Source: Victivallis vadensis (GTDB taxonomy: Bacteria > Verrucomicrobiota > Lentisphaeria > Victivallales > GWF2-50-93). From it: a stretch of 28,036 nucleotides of DNA. The notes below the pieces were generated by a model, which worked only from the letters and a program-made list of their open reading frames with translations, was not told where the DNA came from and did not search any database. Below, piece by piece: positions 16,090 through 23,463 of this stretch; the first letter of the stretch is position 1, and each line of letters opens with the position of its first letter. Location of the stretch: positions 1 through 28,036 of the forward strand of contig DYRX01000016.1 of the NCBI GenBank assembly GCA_020718525.1, written 5' to 3'. The translations under genes were made by a program, and so were the position numbers.

Positions 16090-16767
16090 TCATGACATCC
16101 TCTTGAGAAGCGTGTATGTCAAAAGCTCGTGGTCCAAGAGTCCAATTTGAAGCCCTTCGTGTACCAGCATTTTCTGAGTGAAGCTTCCGCTGGCTTTAGC
16201 GACGGTGACTGGAACATTCGCGTCCTTTTTGTCATCGCACATGAAGACGCCGAGAGACTGATCAACCGGGAATGCCCAGATGCCGTTAGACTCGATTAGC
16301 AGTATTCTGGCGCTGGTCGAGTCAAACTGTGCAAAAGTGCCAAGTCCAAAAAGTGCGCCGAGAGAAAAGCAGAGCCTGATTTCGCCTCTGACATTTGCCA
16401 TGCCAAGCATGAGCTCGTCAGTCCTGTGCGGAATCCTGTAGATCCTTCTCATGCTTGCAATTTCTCTGAAAATTCCAGCGCGCAGAGCGTAGTGCTCGCT
16501 CCCAATCCTAAAGATAAGGACACAAATTCTATCTCCCTCCTCCTCGACTCGGCGCTCCGCCAAAAAGCTCGTCCACTCGTCCAAATAGTCCGATGGCATT
16601 TCAGCATCGAACAATTCAGATCCGGATTTGACAAAAACAGGACAATTCTGGCAATGGACATGGACATCGAGCTCGGCGCATCTTTCCGTGCCGCTCCTCC
16701 AGACTCCGATCCTGTTCCAGCAGGACTCGTTCTGCGATTTCAGTTTTTCCGCCATCTTCTCGCTCAT
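16090..16767 (-). CDS. wspD: CheW-like adaptor with N-terminal extension (WspD-like)
   Basis: 225 residues: an N-terminal extension of about 70 residues with the WspD-type signature CWNRIGVW (16-23) and HVHCQNCPVF (36-45), then a CheW domain (about 75-215) with SEHYALRAG, RIPHRTDELMLGMANVRGEI and LLIESNGIWAFPVD. It should couple receptors to the CheA homologue in the signalling array. The Cys/His pairs in the extension resemble a small metal site, but this is not established. It lies between wspC (15 bases) and wspE (18 bases). The ribosome binding site for the chosen ATG is weak; an ATG four codons later would lose nothing conserved. Confidence 0.92.
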   Translation of the reverse strand: MSEKMAEKLKSQNESCWNRIGVWRSGTERCAELDVHVHCQNCPVFVKSGSELFDAEMPSDYLDEWTSFLAERRVEEEGDRICVLIFRIGSEHYALRAGIFREIASMRRIYRIPHRTDELMLGMANVRGEIRLCFSLGALFGLGTFAQFDSTSARILLIESNGIWAFPVDQSLGVFMCDDKKDANVPVTVAKASGSFTQKMLVHEGLQIGLLDHELLTYTLLKRMS

Positions 16768-16782
16768 GTTACAGCCGCTCTT

Positions 16783-18021
16783 TTATGGACTTTGCTTGTT
16801 GAGACAATTGAGGGCTCTCCGCCTTAACAGCGCGGCATCGTCTTTTCTGCCTTTTCTCTCCTCGATGAGGGAAAGATGAAAAAGAGCCTCGCCAAAGTCT
16901 GGCTCTATATAGGCTGCTTTTTTAAATTCCGCTTCAGCCTCCTTGTCGAGACCTTTCGAGAGCCGCAGAAGACCTAGAATAAAATACGCCCTGGAATTCA
17001 TTTTATCAGCCTGCAGGCATTCCGAACAAAGAGCTTCTGCTTCTTCGAGTTCTCCCCGATCTGCGGCGCTCGATGCCCTTTCCAGAATGGAGTCAATAAA
17101 ATTCCGCCCGATGTTTGTCTGCTTCTTCAAAGGATTAGGCGGGGCTTCACTTATATTTTTTCTGATCTCTGGCTTGGCAGAAGGAGATGGAATTTTTTTT
17201 GACAACTTCGCTCCAGCTTCGGACTTCAGTGCCGTCGGCAGGGGAATATTTTTCTTCGCATCCTTTTTTCTGAAGGCGAAACTATGTGGAAAAGAGACTG
17301 ATTCAAATTCGTTCCTTGGGAGCATTGCAGGCTCGACATGCCCGAGAAAAAGCATGGCGTCCCTCTTCATGGCGCGGGCAAGTTTGGATATCGCCTCGTT
17401 CCTTGATTCAACAGTGAAGTATATCAGCATGTTTCTGCAGAAAACAATGTCGTAGCCGTCTTCGCCAGGAGGAAATGTCCCATCGAATATGCTCTGGTTG
17501 TGGAATTTTACAAGCTTTTTGACAGACTCCGAAAGCTCCCATAAGTCCTGGTTCTTCGTGAAGAATAGCTTTGAAAAATCTGACAGAGGAGATCTGAACG
17601 AATTCTTTCCGTATGTCCCTCGCCGCGCCTTTTCTAGAACAATCCTGCTGATGTCAACGGCGTCTATGTGGAAGTCTTCCGCCGAGAATCCTTCAGAAAG
17701 AAGTGTCATCGCGATTGAATATGGCTCTTCGCCGCTTGAGCATGGCACGCTCAAAATTCGGATCGGCCGCCTTAGATCCGCAATCATGCGCCTCGCCTCG
17801 CCAGCAAGGAAGTTGAAGGATTCCGGATAGCGGAAGAACCAGGTTTCTGGGACAAGAATCGGCTGTATCAGATCAAGAAAACGCGATTCAGGGCAGGAAT
17901 TTTGCACGAAGCTTCCACCCCTCGCGGCCTGAGAAGATGCTGATACCGAATCTTCTATGCGCTTGATTGCCGCCGAGTCAAGATCGAAGCCGGTCCGCTT
18001 CTGGATCATTTCGATGTTCAT
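16783..18021 (-). CDS. wspC: CheR methyltransferase with C-terminal TPRs (WspC-like)
   Basis: 412 residues. A CheR domain (about 1-255) has the VPETWFFRYPESF segment, the AdoMet loop ILSVPCSSGEEPYSIAM (89-105) and VFCRNMLIYF and LGHVEP motifs. A low-complexity Lys/Pro/Ser linker (about 262-310) leads to tetratricopeptide repeats (about 322-405). It methylates receptor glutamates using AdoMet. The CheR-TPR architecture is that of Wsp-type and other alternative-function chemosensory systems. The ATG overlaps the stop of the upstream CheW gene as ATGA (18018-18021), implying coupled translation. Neither receptor ends in a CheR-binding pentapeptide. Function is well supported. Confidence 0.94.
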   Translation of the reverse strand: MNIEMIQKRTGFDLDSAAIKRIEDSVSASSQAARGGSFVQNSCPESRFLDLIQPILVPETWFFRYPESFNFLAGEARRMIADLRRPIRILSVPCSSGEEPYSIAMTLLSEGFSAEDFHIDAVDISRIVLEKARRGTYGKNSFRSPLSDFSKLFFTKNQDLWELSESVKKLVKFHNQSIFDGTFPPGEDGYDIVFCRNMLIYFTVESRNEAISKLARAMKRDAMLFLGHVEPAMLPRNEFESVSFPHSFAFRKKDAKKNIPLPTALKSEAGAKLSKKIPSPSAKPEIRKNISEAPPNPLKKQTNIGRNFIDSILERASSAADRGELEEAEALCSECLQADKMNSRAYFILGLLRLSKGLDKEAEAEFKKAAYIEPDFGEALFHLSLIEERKGRKDDAALLRRRALNCLNKQSP

Positions 18022-18494
18022 GCGCCAGCTCCCGCGTTTTCACCGAAAAGCAAAGCTCTGAGCTCTTCATTCAAAATCCGTTCCGGGGAAAGAATCTGCA
18101 AGCTCGGTCTTTTTTGCACCGACAAGTCGCCAAGCCAGGGTTCGCCGGGGGTCGCGACACCGGCAGGTTGAAAGGAATCTTCGCTTCTCTTTTCGCAGGA
18201 CACGCGCTCCGCCAGAAGTCCAATCAGGCGATCCGCTCCTCCAGCCCCTCCGCCGGAAGATTCTTTCACCAGGAGAATTCGCGAACTTATGCTGGGCGAT
18301 GATGGCGTTCCGCAAATCAGCTTCGACAAATCTATGACCGGCACAGGAAGCCCTTCCCTTACGCAGACTCCGCAGACAAAATCCGGCGCCCCCGGCATGG
18401 GGCGCATGCGGAGAAGGGGCATGACTTCCACCACGGAAGACGCTCCTAGCGCATAGCTTTCTCCGGCAACCTGAAAAACGATGAAGAGCATCAT
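18018..18494 (-). CDS. wspB: CheW-like adaptor (WspB-like)
   Basis: A 158-residue single CheW domain: LFIVFQVAGESYALGASSVVEVMPLL at the start (strand pair; residues 3-28), then RPMPGAPDFVCGVCVREG and LPVPVIDLSKL. This start matches the WspB type rather than flagellar CheW. It couples receptors to the kinase. Translation is probably coupled on both sides: ATGA overlaps join it to the receptor upstream (18491-18494) and to cheR/wspC downstream (18018-18021). The central stretch (about 75-115) is rich in Ser and Gly and more variable than in flagellar CheW. Having two different CheW genes in one operon is a hallmark of Wsp clusters. Confidence 0.9.
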   Translation of the reverse strand: MMLFIVFQVAGESYALGASSVVEVMPLLRMRPMPGAPDFVCGVCVREGLPVPVIDLSKLICGTPSSPSISSRILLVKESSGGGAGGADRLIGLLAERVSCEKRSEDSFQPAGVATPGEPWLGDLSVQKRPSLQILSPERILNEELRALLFGENAGAGA

Positions 18495-20692
18495 CCCACC
18501 TTGAAAATAGAAAGCTCCTGGCGCAGTGTCCTGGAGGACTGGTCGAGATGCTCCGTGATCTGATTGAATTCGCGCAAGGATTCCGATGTCTGCTTTGCCG
18601 CCTCGTTGAGCTGGACCATCGCGTCTGTTATCTGCTGGGCGCCCTCGGACTGACCCTGCATGCCTTCCGCGACAAGATCAAACTTCAGCGGCAGGCACTG
18701 CACCTGCTGTATTATGTTCTCCAGCTTGTCGCTGATCTTGTCAACGTTTGAAACGCAGTTGCGCACTTCGTCGGAGAACTTGTCCATTTCCATGACCCCT
18801 GATGAGACTGCCGACTGCATCTCCCGCACCATCTTGATTATGTCCAGCGTGGCGACTGCCGTCTGATCGGCAAGCCTCCGGATCTCTCTGGCGACCACCG
18901 AAAAACCAAGCCCATATTCGCCCGCCTTTTCGGCTTCAATCGCGGCGTTCAGAGAAAGCAGGTTGGTCTGATCTGCAACCTTTGTTATCGTGGCGACAAC
19001 ATCGTTTATGTTGTTCGCCTTCTCGTTTATCGTTGAAAGTTTTGTTGAAACGGAACCAGTCGCGGACATGAGATGCTTCATAGTCTCCTGCATTTCGTTC
19101 AGACTCGTCTGCCCGGAATCCGCGCTCTCGGCAGTCTTCGCCGAAACATCTTTCACTTCCACTATCGTTGACAATAGCTGTTTTGATGTGGCGGATATCT
19201 CCTTGCTCGAAGCGACAATCTGATTTGTTGAAGCGCTGAATTCGTTCACAGTCGCCTCCTGCTGTTTCGAGGATGCGGCAATCTCGTTCGATGTCGAAAA
19301 GAGCTGGATTGTGGACTGCTGTGCCTTCGACACCAGCGAGTTGAGCCTCTTCGTCATCGTGGCAAAGGTCTCCACAAGCTCGCTAGTCTCGTCCATGCCA
19401 AGTATGATCCCCTTGTTTCCATTTTTGGTGTAGTCGGCAATGTCAGACTCTGCACCGACAAGATCGCCTTCGGAGATTTTTTTTGCTATCGTTGATATCC
19501 TGTCTATGCGCTTGGAAATCTTGGATCCTGCAAATAGCGCGAAAAGAAGTGCGATCAGTATAATAGCAAGGCTCACCAGAATGGAGTATTTTAACTGCTC
19601 CTCCAGCGTGTCGGATACACTGTCCAGATAGTCGTTGAAGTCGTCTTCGTAAAGCCCCGACGAAATGACCCAGTCCCAGGGCTCGAAATATATGATCGCG
19701 GCTGTCTTCTTTCTCGGCGCAGGCTCGTCAGGATTCTTCCACATGTAAGTCTGCATCACAACTTCTCCAGGCACACGCACTGACTTGTCTATCATCTCCT
19801 TCACAAAAAATTTCCCGTCAGCGTCAACTTTGTCAATCACATTGACTCCATTGCTTTTCCCGCCCTCAGAAATCACATAGGTTCCCTTATCTTTGCCGGA
19901 TCCGATGATGACGCCCACGTAGCCCGTCTTGCCGATTTTTATTTCCTGGATGACTTCTTTTATCGAGTCCATCGCGTCAAGCTTGGCGCCAATGAATGTG
20001 CATCCGATGATTTTTCCGGTCGAGTCCCTGATCGGATCATAGCAGGCGATGTACTGCATTCCGAAAATCTTGGATTTGCCTATGTATTTTTCGCCATTGA
20101 CAATTTTGGCGACAATTGGATTTTGCAAGCCGTCCTCTCCTGTCGCAGGAATGTAGGTGCCGCAGGCGCGCCCACCATCCTTGCCAGGCACCGTCGTGGC
20201 AATCCGCAGAAGATCTCCACTTTCGTTCATCCTCTGCAAAATCGTGCAGTTCTCTCCGGTGAGCTCGTCAATCTCGTCAATGACCGGGACGCTGTCCGAG
20301 AAGGAATATGTCTCTCCAAGCCATTTTTCTCCAATCATGATCTTCGGGAGACGCACAGTGCAATCCTTGCCGCTTTCCTGGTTTTTTGCTCTCCATTCGA
20401 CAAATTCCGTGTCGGAAGCCTTGATCCCTCCGGCGTTTTCAACAAGTTCGTTCAAAACTTTTGTATTGTCGCTCATCTCATCGTGAATAAGCTTGTTTGC
20501 AATTTTGCACATGTCAAAGACGTTTAAGCTGATGTTCTCCAAATTATTCTTGCTGAGGGATCGCATCTGCTCCAGCACTATGCGCCCTGTGTCATCTCTG
20601 TCCCAAAAAGAGAGGAGAGCTTTGACCAGCACAGGCAGAACAGATGCCAGCATAACCAAAACGACAATCTTCCTCTTGAGCTTGAATTTCAT
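18491..20692 (-). CDS. wspA: Methyl-accepting chemotaxis protein with Cache_3-Cache_2-type sensor (WspA-like)
   Basis: 733 residues: TM1 (about 8-29), a large periplasmic region (30-367) resembling the double Cache_3-Cache_2 fold, TM2 (368-390), HAMP (about 391-445) and a long signalling coiled coil. The hairpin tip is ADQTNLLSLNAAIEAEKAGE (573-592). The following helix DQTAVATLDIIKMVREMQS and GVMEMDKFSDEVR closely resemble P. aeruginosa WspA. The sensor differs from the WspA periplasmic domain, so the signal is probably different, perhaps a small ligand; that is inferred. The ATG at 20692 has AGGAGG at spacing 7. The gene starts 69 bases after the other receptor and overlaps wspB as ATGA. 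Confidence 0.94.
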   Translation of the reverse strand: MKFKLKRKIVVLVMLASVLPVLVKALLSFWDRDDTGRIVLEQMRSLSKNNLENISLNVFDMCKIANKLIHDEMSDNTKVLNELVENAGGIKASDTEFVEWRAKNQESGKDCTVRLPKIMIGEKWLGETYSFSDSVPVIDEIDELTGENCTILQRMNESGDLLRIATTVPGKDGGRACGTYIPATGEDGLQNPIVAKIVNGEKYIGKSKIFGMQYIACYDPIRDSTGKIIGCTFIGAKLDAMDSIKEVIQEIKIGKTGYVGVIIGSGKDKGTYVISEGGKSNGVNVIDKVDADGKFFVKEMIDKSVRVPGEVVMQTYMWKNPDEPAPRKKTAAIIYFEPWDWVISSGLYEDDFNDYLDSVSDTLEEQLKYSILVSLAIILIALLFALFAGSKISKRIDRISTIAKKISEGDLVGAESDIADYTKNGNKGIILGMDETSELVETFATMTKRLNSLVSKAQQSTIQLFSTSNEIAASSKQQEATVNEFSASTNQIVASSKEISATSKQLLSTIVEVKDVSAKTAESADSGQTSLNEMQETMKHLMSATGSVSTKLSTINEKANNINDVVATITKVADQTNLLSLNAAIEAEKAGEYGLGFSVVAREIRRLADQTAVATLDIIKMVREMQSAVSSGVMEMDKFSDEVRNCVSNVDKISDKLENIIQQVQCLPLKFDLVAEGMQGQSEGAQQITDAMVQLNEAAKQTSESLREFNQITEHLDQSSRTLRQELSIFKVG

Positions 20693-20761
20693 CCCGAATC
20701 CTCCTGAATTAAAAAGAAAAGTCTGAATCTGAAAAATCTTCCTGAGCGACCGAAGGCGCCC

Positions 20762-22798
20762 TCAATCCGGATCTCCGAGCTTGTACTTGGAAACCGCATC
20801 CATATGTTTTCCCGAAGACGCGCGAAGCTCTTCCGCCACCATCTTAAGTCGTGCAAGCGCATCCGTTATTTTTCTCGCGCCGTCTGAAAGCTCCGCAATC
20901 GCCCTGCTTATATGCCTTGAGCCATCCAACTGCGAGTGCATGCCCTCGTTGACTTTTTCAAACTGCGGAGCCAGTCCTGAAATTTTCTCGAAGACGGCTG
21001 AAAGGCGCCTGCTCAGCTCGTCAACCAAATCAAGCTCTTGCGCAACTCCCCGCTTGAACGCCTCCATGCACTCTACCCCATCCGAAACAGAGTCGCCCAT
21101 GGCTCCAATCAATTTCTTTATGTCCAGTGTCGCGACAGCAGTCTTGTCGGCGAGCCTGCGTATCTCGCTGGCGACAACGGAAAAGCCAAGTCCATGCTTT
21201 CCAGCCTTTTCCGCCTCTATCGCGGCGTTGAGCGAAAGCAGATTGGTCTGATCTGCAATTTTGGTCATCGTCATGACAATCCCTCCAATTTTCTCGGCGC
21301 TGACGCTGATCGCAGAAAGCCTTGCTGAAACTTCGTTCGTCTCCTTTGAAAGCGTTCTCATCGAATCAAGCATTTCAATCAGGGCGTCCTTGCTTGATCC
21401 GGCAAGAATTGACGCCTCGTCGGAAACAATTTTCACGCTGTTCATGGTTCCGGCTAACTCGCCGCAGTTTGAAGATATCTCTTTCGCCGAGGATGCGATG
21501 CCAGCGAGATTTCTGCCCAGGTCCTGCATTGCCTCCTCCTGCTCCTTTGATGCGCGGGAAATCGAGCCGGAAGTCGTATCCATCGTTTCAGCCGTCGCAA
21601 CCGAGTTGGAAATCTGCTCGCGGAGACTCGACAGCATCTCATCTATCGAGCGGCTCAGAATGGAGACTTCATCGGATCCGCGCTTGCGAGCGATTTCGAC
21701 GGAAAGATCGCCCTCGGCAATTTTTCCTGCGGCATTTGTCAGCCTGGAGAGAGGATCTGCCACCATTTTTTTCGTGAGAAAATAGATCGCCAGCGAAATT
21801 GCGCATGCAATTGCAAATATGCACAGGAGCATCTTTAGAATAAAGTCCCAGAGTGGCTTGAGTATTTCAGCCTCTTCGCGGCAGAATACGACGAACCAAC
21901 TGTCGTCCATATGGAACTGCTCGGTTCCCAGCTTCGACACAGAATACTGCTTCATCCTGCCGCCAAACTCCTCCATGAAAAGCGCCTCTCCGTCCCTTAT
22001 CTTGTCCGTGATCGGCCTGAGACGCTCGGTTTCGTCCTTTTTAAGAATGAGCTTCTTGTCGGGATGCGAGATGATGTTTCCGTTCTCGTCGGTTATAATC
22101 ATGTATCCAGTGTCGCCGACCTTGGAATTCTCCACAAAATATTTCGTGAAATAGTCCATTCTTGGAGCTACAATCGCCGCGCCTATAACCTTGCCGTCAT
22201 TTATTACAGGCGCCGCCACGACAAAGATCGGATTTCCCTGGAGAATGCTCGGATAGACTTCGCTTATGAAGTACGGCTTCCCCGCAAAGACGTTTTTTAT
22301 GTAGCTGAAGTCGGGACCGCATTTGCCAATGGTCCTCCCCTGGACTGTGTCAATGATAAAGTTGCCGTTCTTGATCAGCTTTCCCTCGGCACCAGCCATT
22401 GGAACAAAGAAGGAATCATTGTCGTCCAGACGGATTGCAATCGGCACGTTTTCGCAATATGGATGCCTCGCGTGCACCTCGGTCAGAAAGCTCTGTGCCT
22501 TTTTCCTCACCTCCGGATCGAGCGGATGCAGACAGAGCTCGACAACTCTGGGATCCGCCGCAACCGACTGGGACAGCGATATCTGCGACTCGACCCATTT
22601 TACAAGCGCATGGCAGGTTTTCGATGTCACGACTTCAGCAAGTTCGGCGTTGACGCGCATCGCCTCAGGCTTCTCAATGCGGTAAAGTACGACACCAAAG
22701 AGCAGAAAAAGAACGCTTATGGCGGGAACTATCGCGAGCAGATATCTCGCGCTCAAGCTCTCTAGAAACAGCCAGCGCAATTTGGATTTGTATCCCAT
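20762..22798 (-). CDS. Methyl-accepting chemotaxis protein with dCache-type sensor
   Basis: 678 residues: TM1 (about 18-38), a periplasmic double-Cache-like region (39-318, with the typical VGDTGYMIITDENGNIISHP stretch at 227-246), TM2 (about 320-343), HAMP (about 344-396) and a signalling domain. The tip ADQTNLLSLNAAIEAEKAGK (515-534) and LADKTAVATLDIKKL helix mark it as a paralogue of the neighbouring WspA-like receptor, but the distal coiled coil has diverged. dCache domains often bind amino acids or other small molecules; no ligand can be named. It is the first gene of the operon, about 70 bases after a candidate transcription start. The start has AAGGA and AAGAG upstream. Confidence 0.94.
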   Translation of the reverse strand: MGYKSKLRWLFLESLSARYLLAIVPAISVLFLLFGVVLYRIEKPEAMRVNAELAEVVTSKTCHALVKWVESQISLSQSVAADPRVVELCLHPLDPEVRKKAQSFLTEVHARHPYCENVPIAIRLDDNDSFFVPMAGAEGKLIKNGNFIIDTVQGRTIGKCGPDFSYIKNVFAGKPYFISEVYPSILQGNPIFVVAAPVINDGKVIGAAIVAPRMDYFTKYFVENSKVGDTGYMIITDENGNIISHPDKKLILKKDETERLRPITDKIRDGEALFMEEFGGRMKQYSVSKLGTEQFHMDDSWFVVFCREEAEILKPLWDFILKMLLCIFAIACAISLAIYFLTKKMVADPLSRLTNAAGKIAEGDLSVEIARKRGSDEVSILSRSIDEMLSSLREQISNSVATAETMDTTSGSISRASKEQEEAMQDLGRNLAGIASSAKEISSNCGELAGTMNSVKIVSDEASILAGSSKDALIEMLDSMRTLSKETNEVSARLSAISVSAEKIGGIVMTMTKIADQTNLLSLNAAIEAEKAGKHGLGFSVVASEIRRLADKTAVATLDIKKLIGAMGDSVSDGVECMEAFKRGVAQELDLVDELSRRLSAVFEKISGLAPQFEKVNEGMHSQLDGSRHISRAIAELSDGARKITDALARLKMVAEELRASSGKHMDAVSKYKLGDPD

Positions 22799-22875
22799 TT
22801 TTCTCTTTATCCTTATGCGACGAATCTACATCGGTTTTCCATAAAATAAACTGTTTTTCGGATTTTCATGCCATA

Positions 22876-22881
22876 ATTATA
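22876..22881 (-). promoter_or_regulatory. Candidate -10 box (TATAAT) for the Wsp-like operon
   Basis: A perfect TATAAT on the minus strand, 78 bases upstream of the first receptor start. No good -35 is at the normal distance; a GTGACA lies 21 bases away, too far. Transcription would begin near 22869. Either an activator or another sigma factor may be needed. Confidence 0.4.
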
Positions 22882-23463
22882 GAACGTCGCCTAATGAACG
22901 AATGTCACTAGGTTAAGGCGTTATTGTTGGTGTTCACAGCTTTAGCGTGTTCTTTGCTTTCACTCCTTAACTTAGTGGCATTGAACCGTAAACTGTAAAT
23001 TTTTTCGTGTATTCCGCGTGTTTCGTAGTTAAAAATGTTTTTTACTCGGGAAAACTGGCACTTCAAGCAGTTTCTCTGCGCCCTTTGCGTCTTTGCGTGA
23101 GGAGTTCTTAAGCTCTTTTCTTCTTCCCACGCCAAGCTCGCCAAGCCGCGAAGTTATAAGAAAAGAATTTGTAATCGCACAAAGCCACAGAGGCACAAAG
23201 ATTTCACCTGGGAACACCGAGCACCAGCGTAAATATTTACTGAACTTTGTCGTTCAGCAAATCTTTACGTCTCGGTATCTGGAAGAGAGCAGACAAGCCG
23301 ACAGGATGTCGGCGTTCCCATCCTAAATCTGACTGTAAACTTTTTCCATTCAATAAATTCACAATTTGAATTTATTAAAATGAAAAACTATAACGGTTAA
23401 CTTTCCTCCCTTCAATATTCATCATTGAAATTCAGCATTCGATATTTCATGTCTTGTTCGGGA
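22882..23463. repeat. Gene-free region with mosaic short repeats
   Basis: No plausible gene. Several near-tandem motifs lie side by side: CGTGTATTCCGCGTGTTTCG (23006-23025), CTTTGCGTCTTTGCGTGA (23083-23100), CGCCAAGCTCGCCAAG (23130-23145) and the CACAAAGCCACAGAGGCACAAAG-like stretch at 23178-23200. Similar strings recur between genes of many environmental bacteria, including PVC members. Nearer the esterase lie an AT-rich perfect 9-bp inverted repeat (23352-23360 with 23368-23376) and a TTCA/ATTC-rich stretch (23411-23450). No recognisable terminator for the esterase cluster was found. Confidence 0.6.
23209..23320. other. Compact inverted-repeat structure with predicted three-way junction
   Basis: Nested pairings fill 112 bases. 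P1: TGGGAAC (23209-23215) with GTTCCCA (23314-23320). P2: ACCGAG (23216-23221) with CTCGGT (23271-23276), continued by an 18-position stem 23228-23245 with 23252-23269 (16 of 18 paired, 6-base loop). P3: GCCGAC (23297-23302) with GTCGGC (23308-23313). P1/P2 and P3/P1 abut with no unpaired base. It may be a mobile palindromic repeat or a structured RNA; strand is undetermined. Confidence 0.6.

Noticed and set aside
11533..22798. Flagellar chemotaxis operon
   Set aside because: There is no cheY, cheZ, cheD or flagellar gene. The two CheW types, CheR-TPR and CheA-REC proteins carry Wsp-type signatures.
22882..23463. CRISPR array or insertion-sequence remnant
   Set aside because: The repeats are short, irregular and without equal spacers. 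No transposase fragment or terminal repeat with target duplication was seen.
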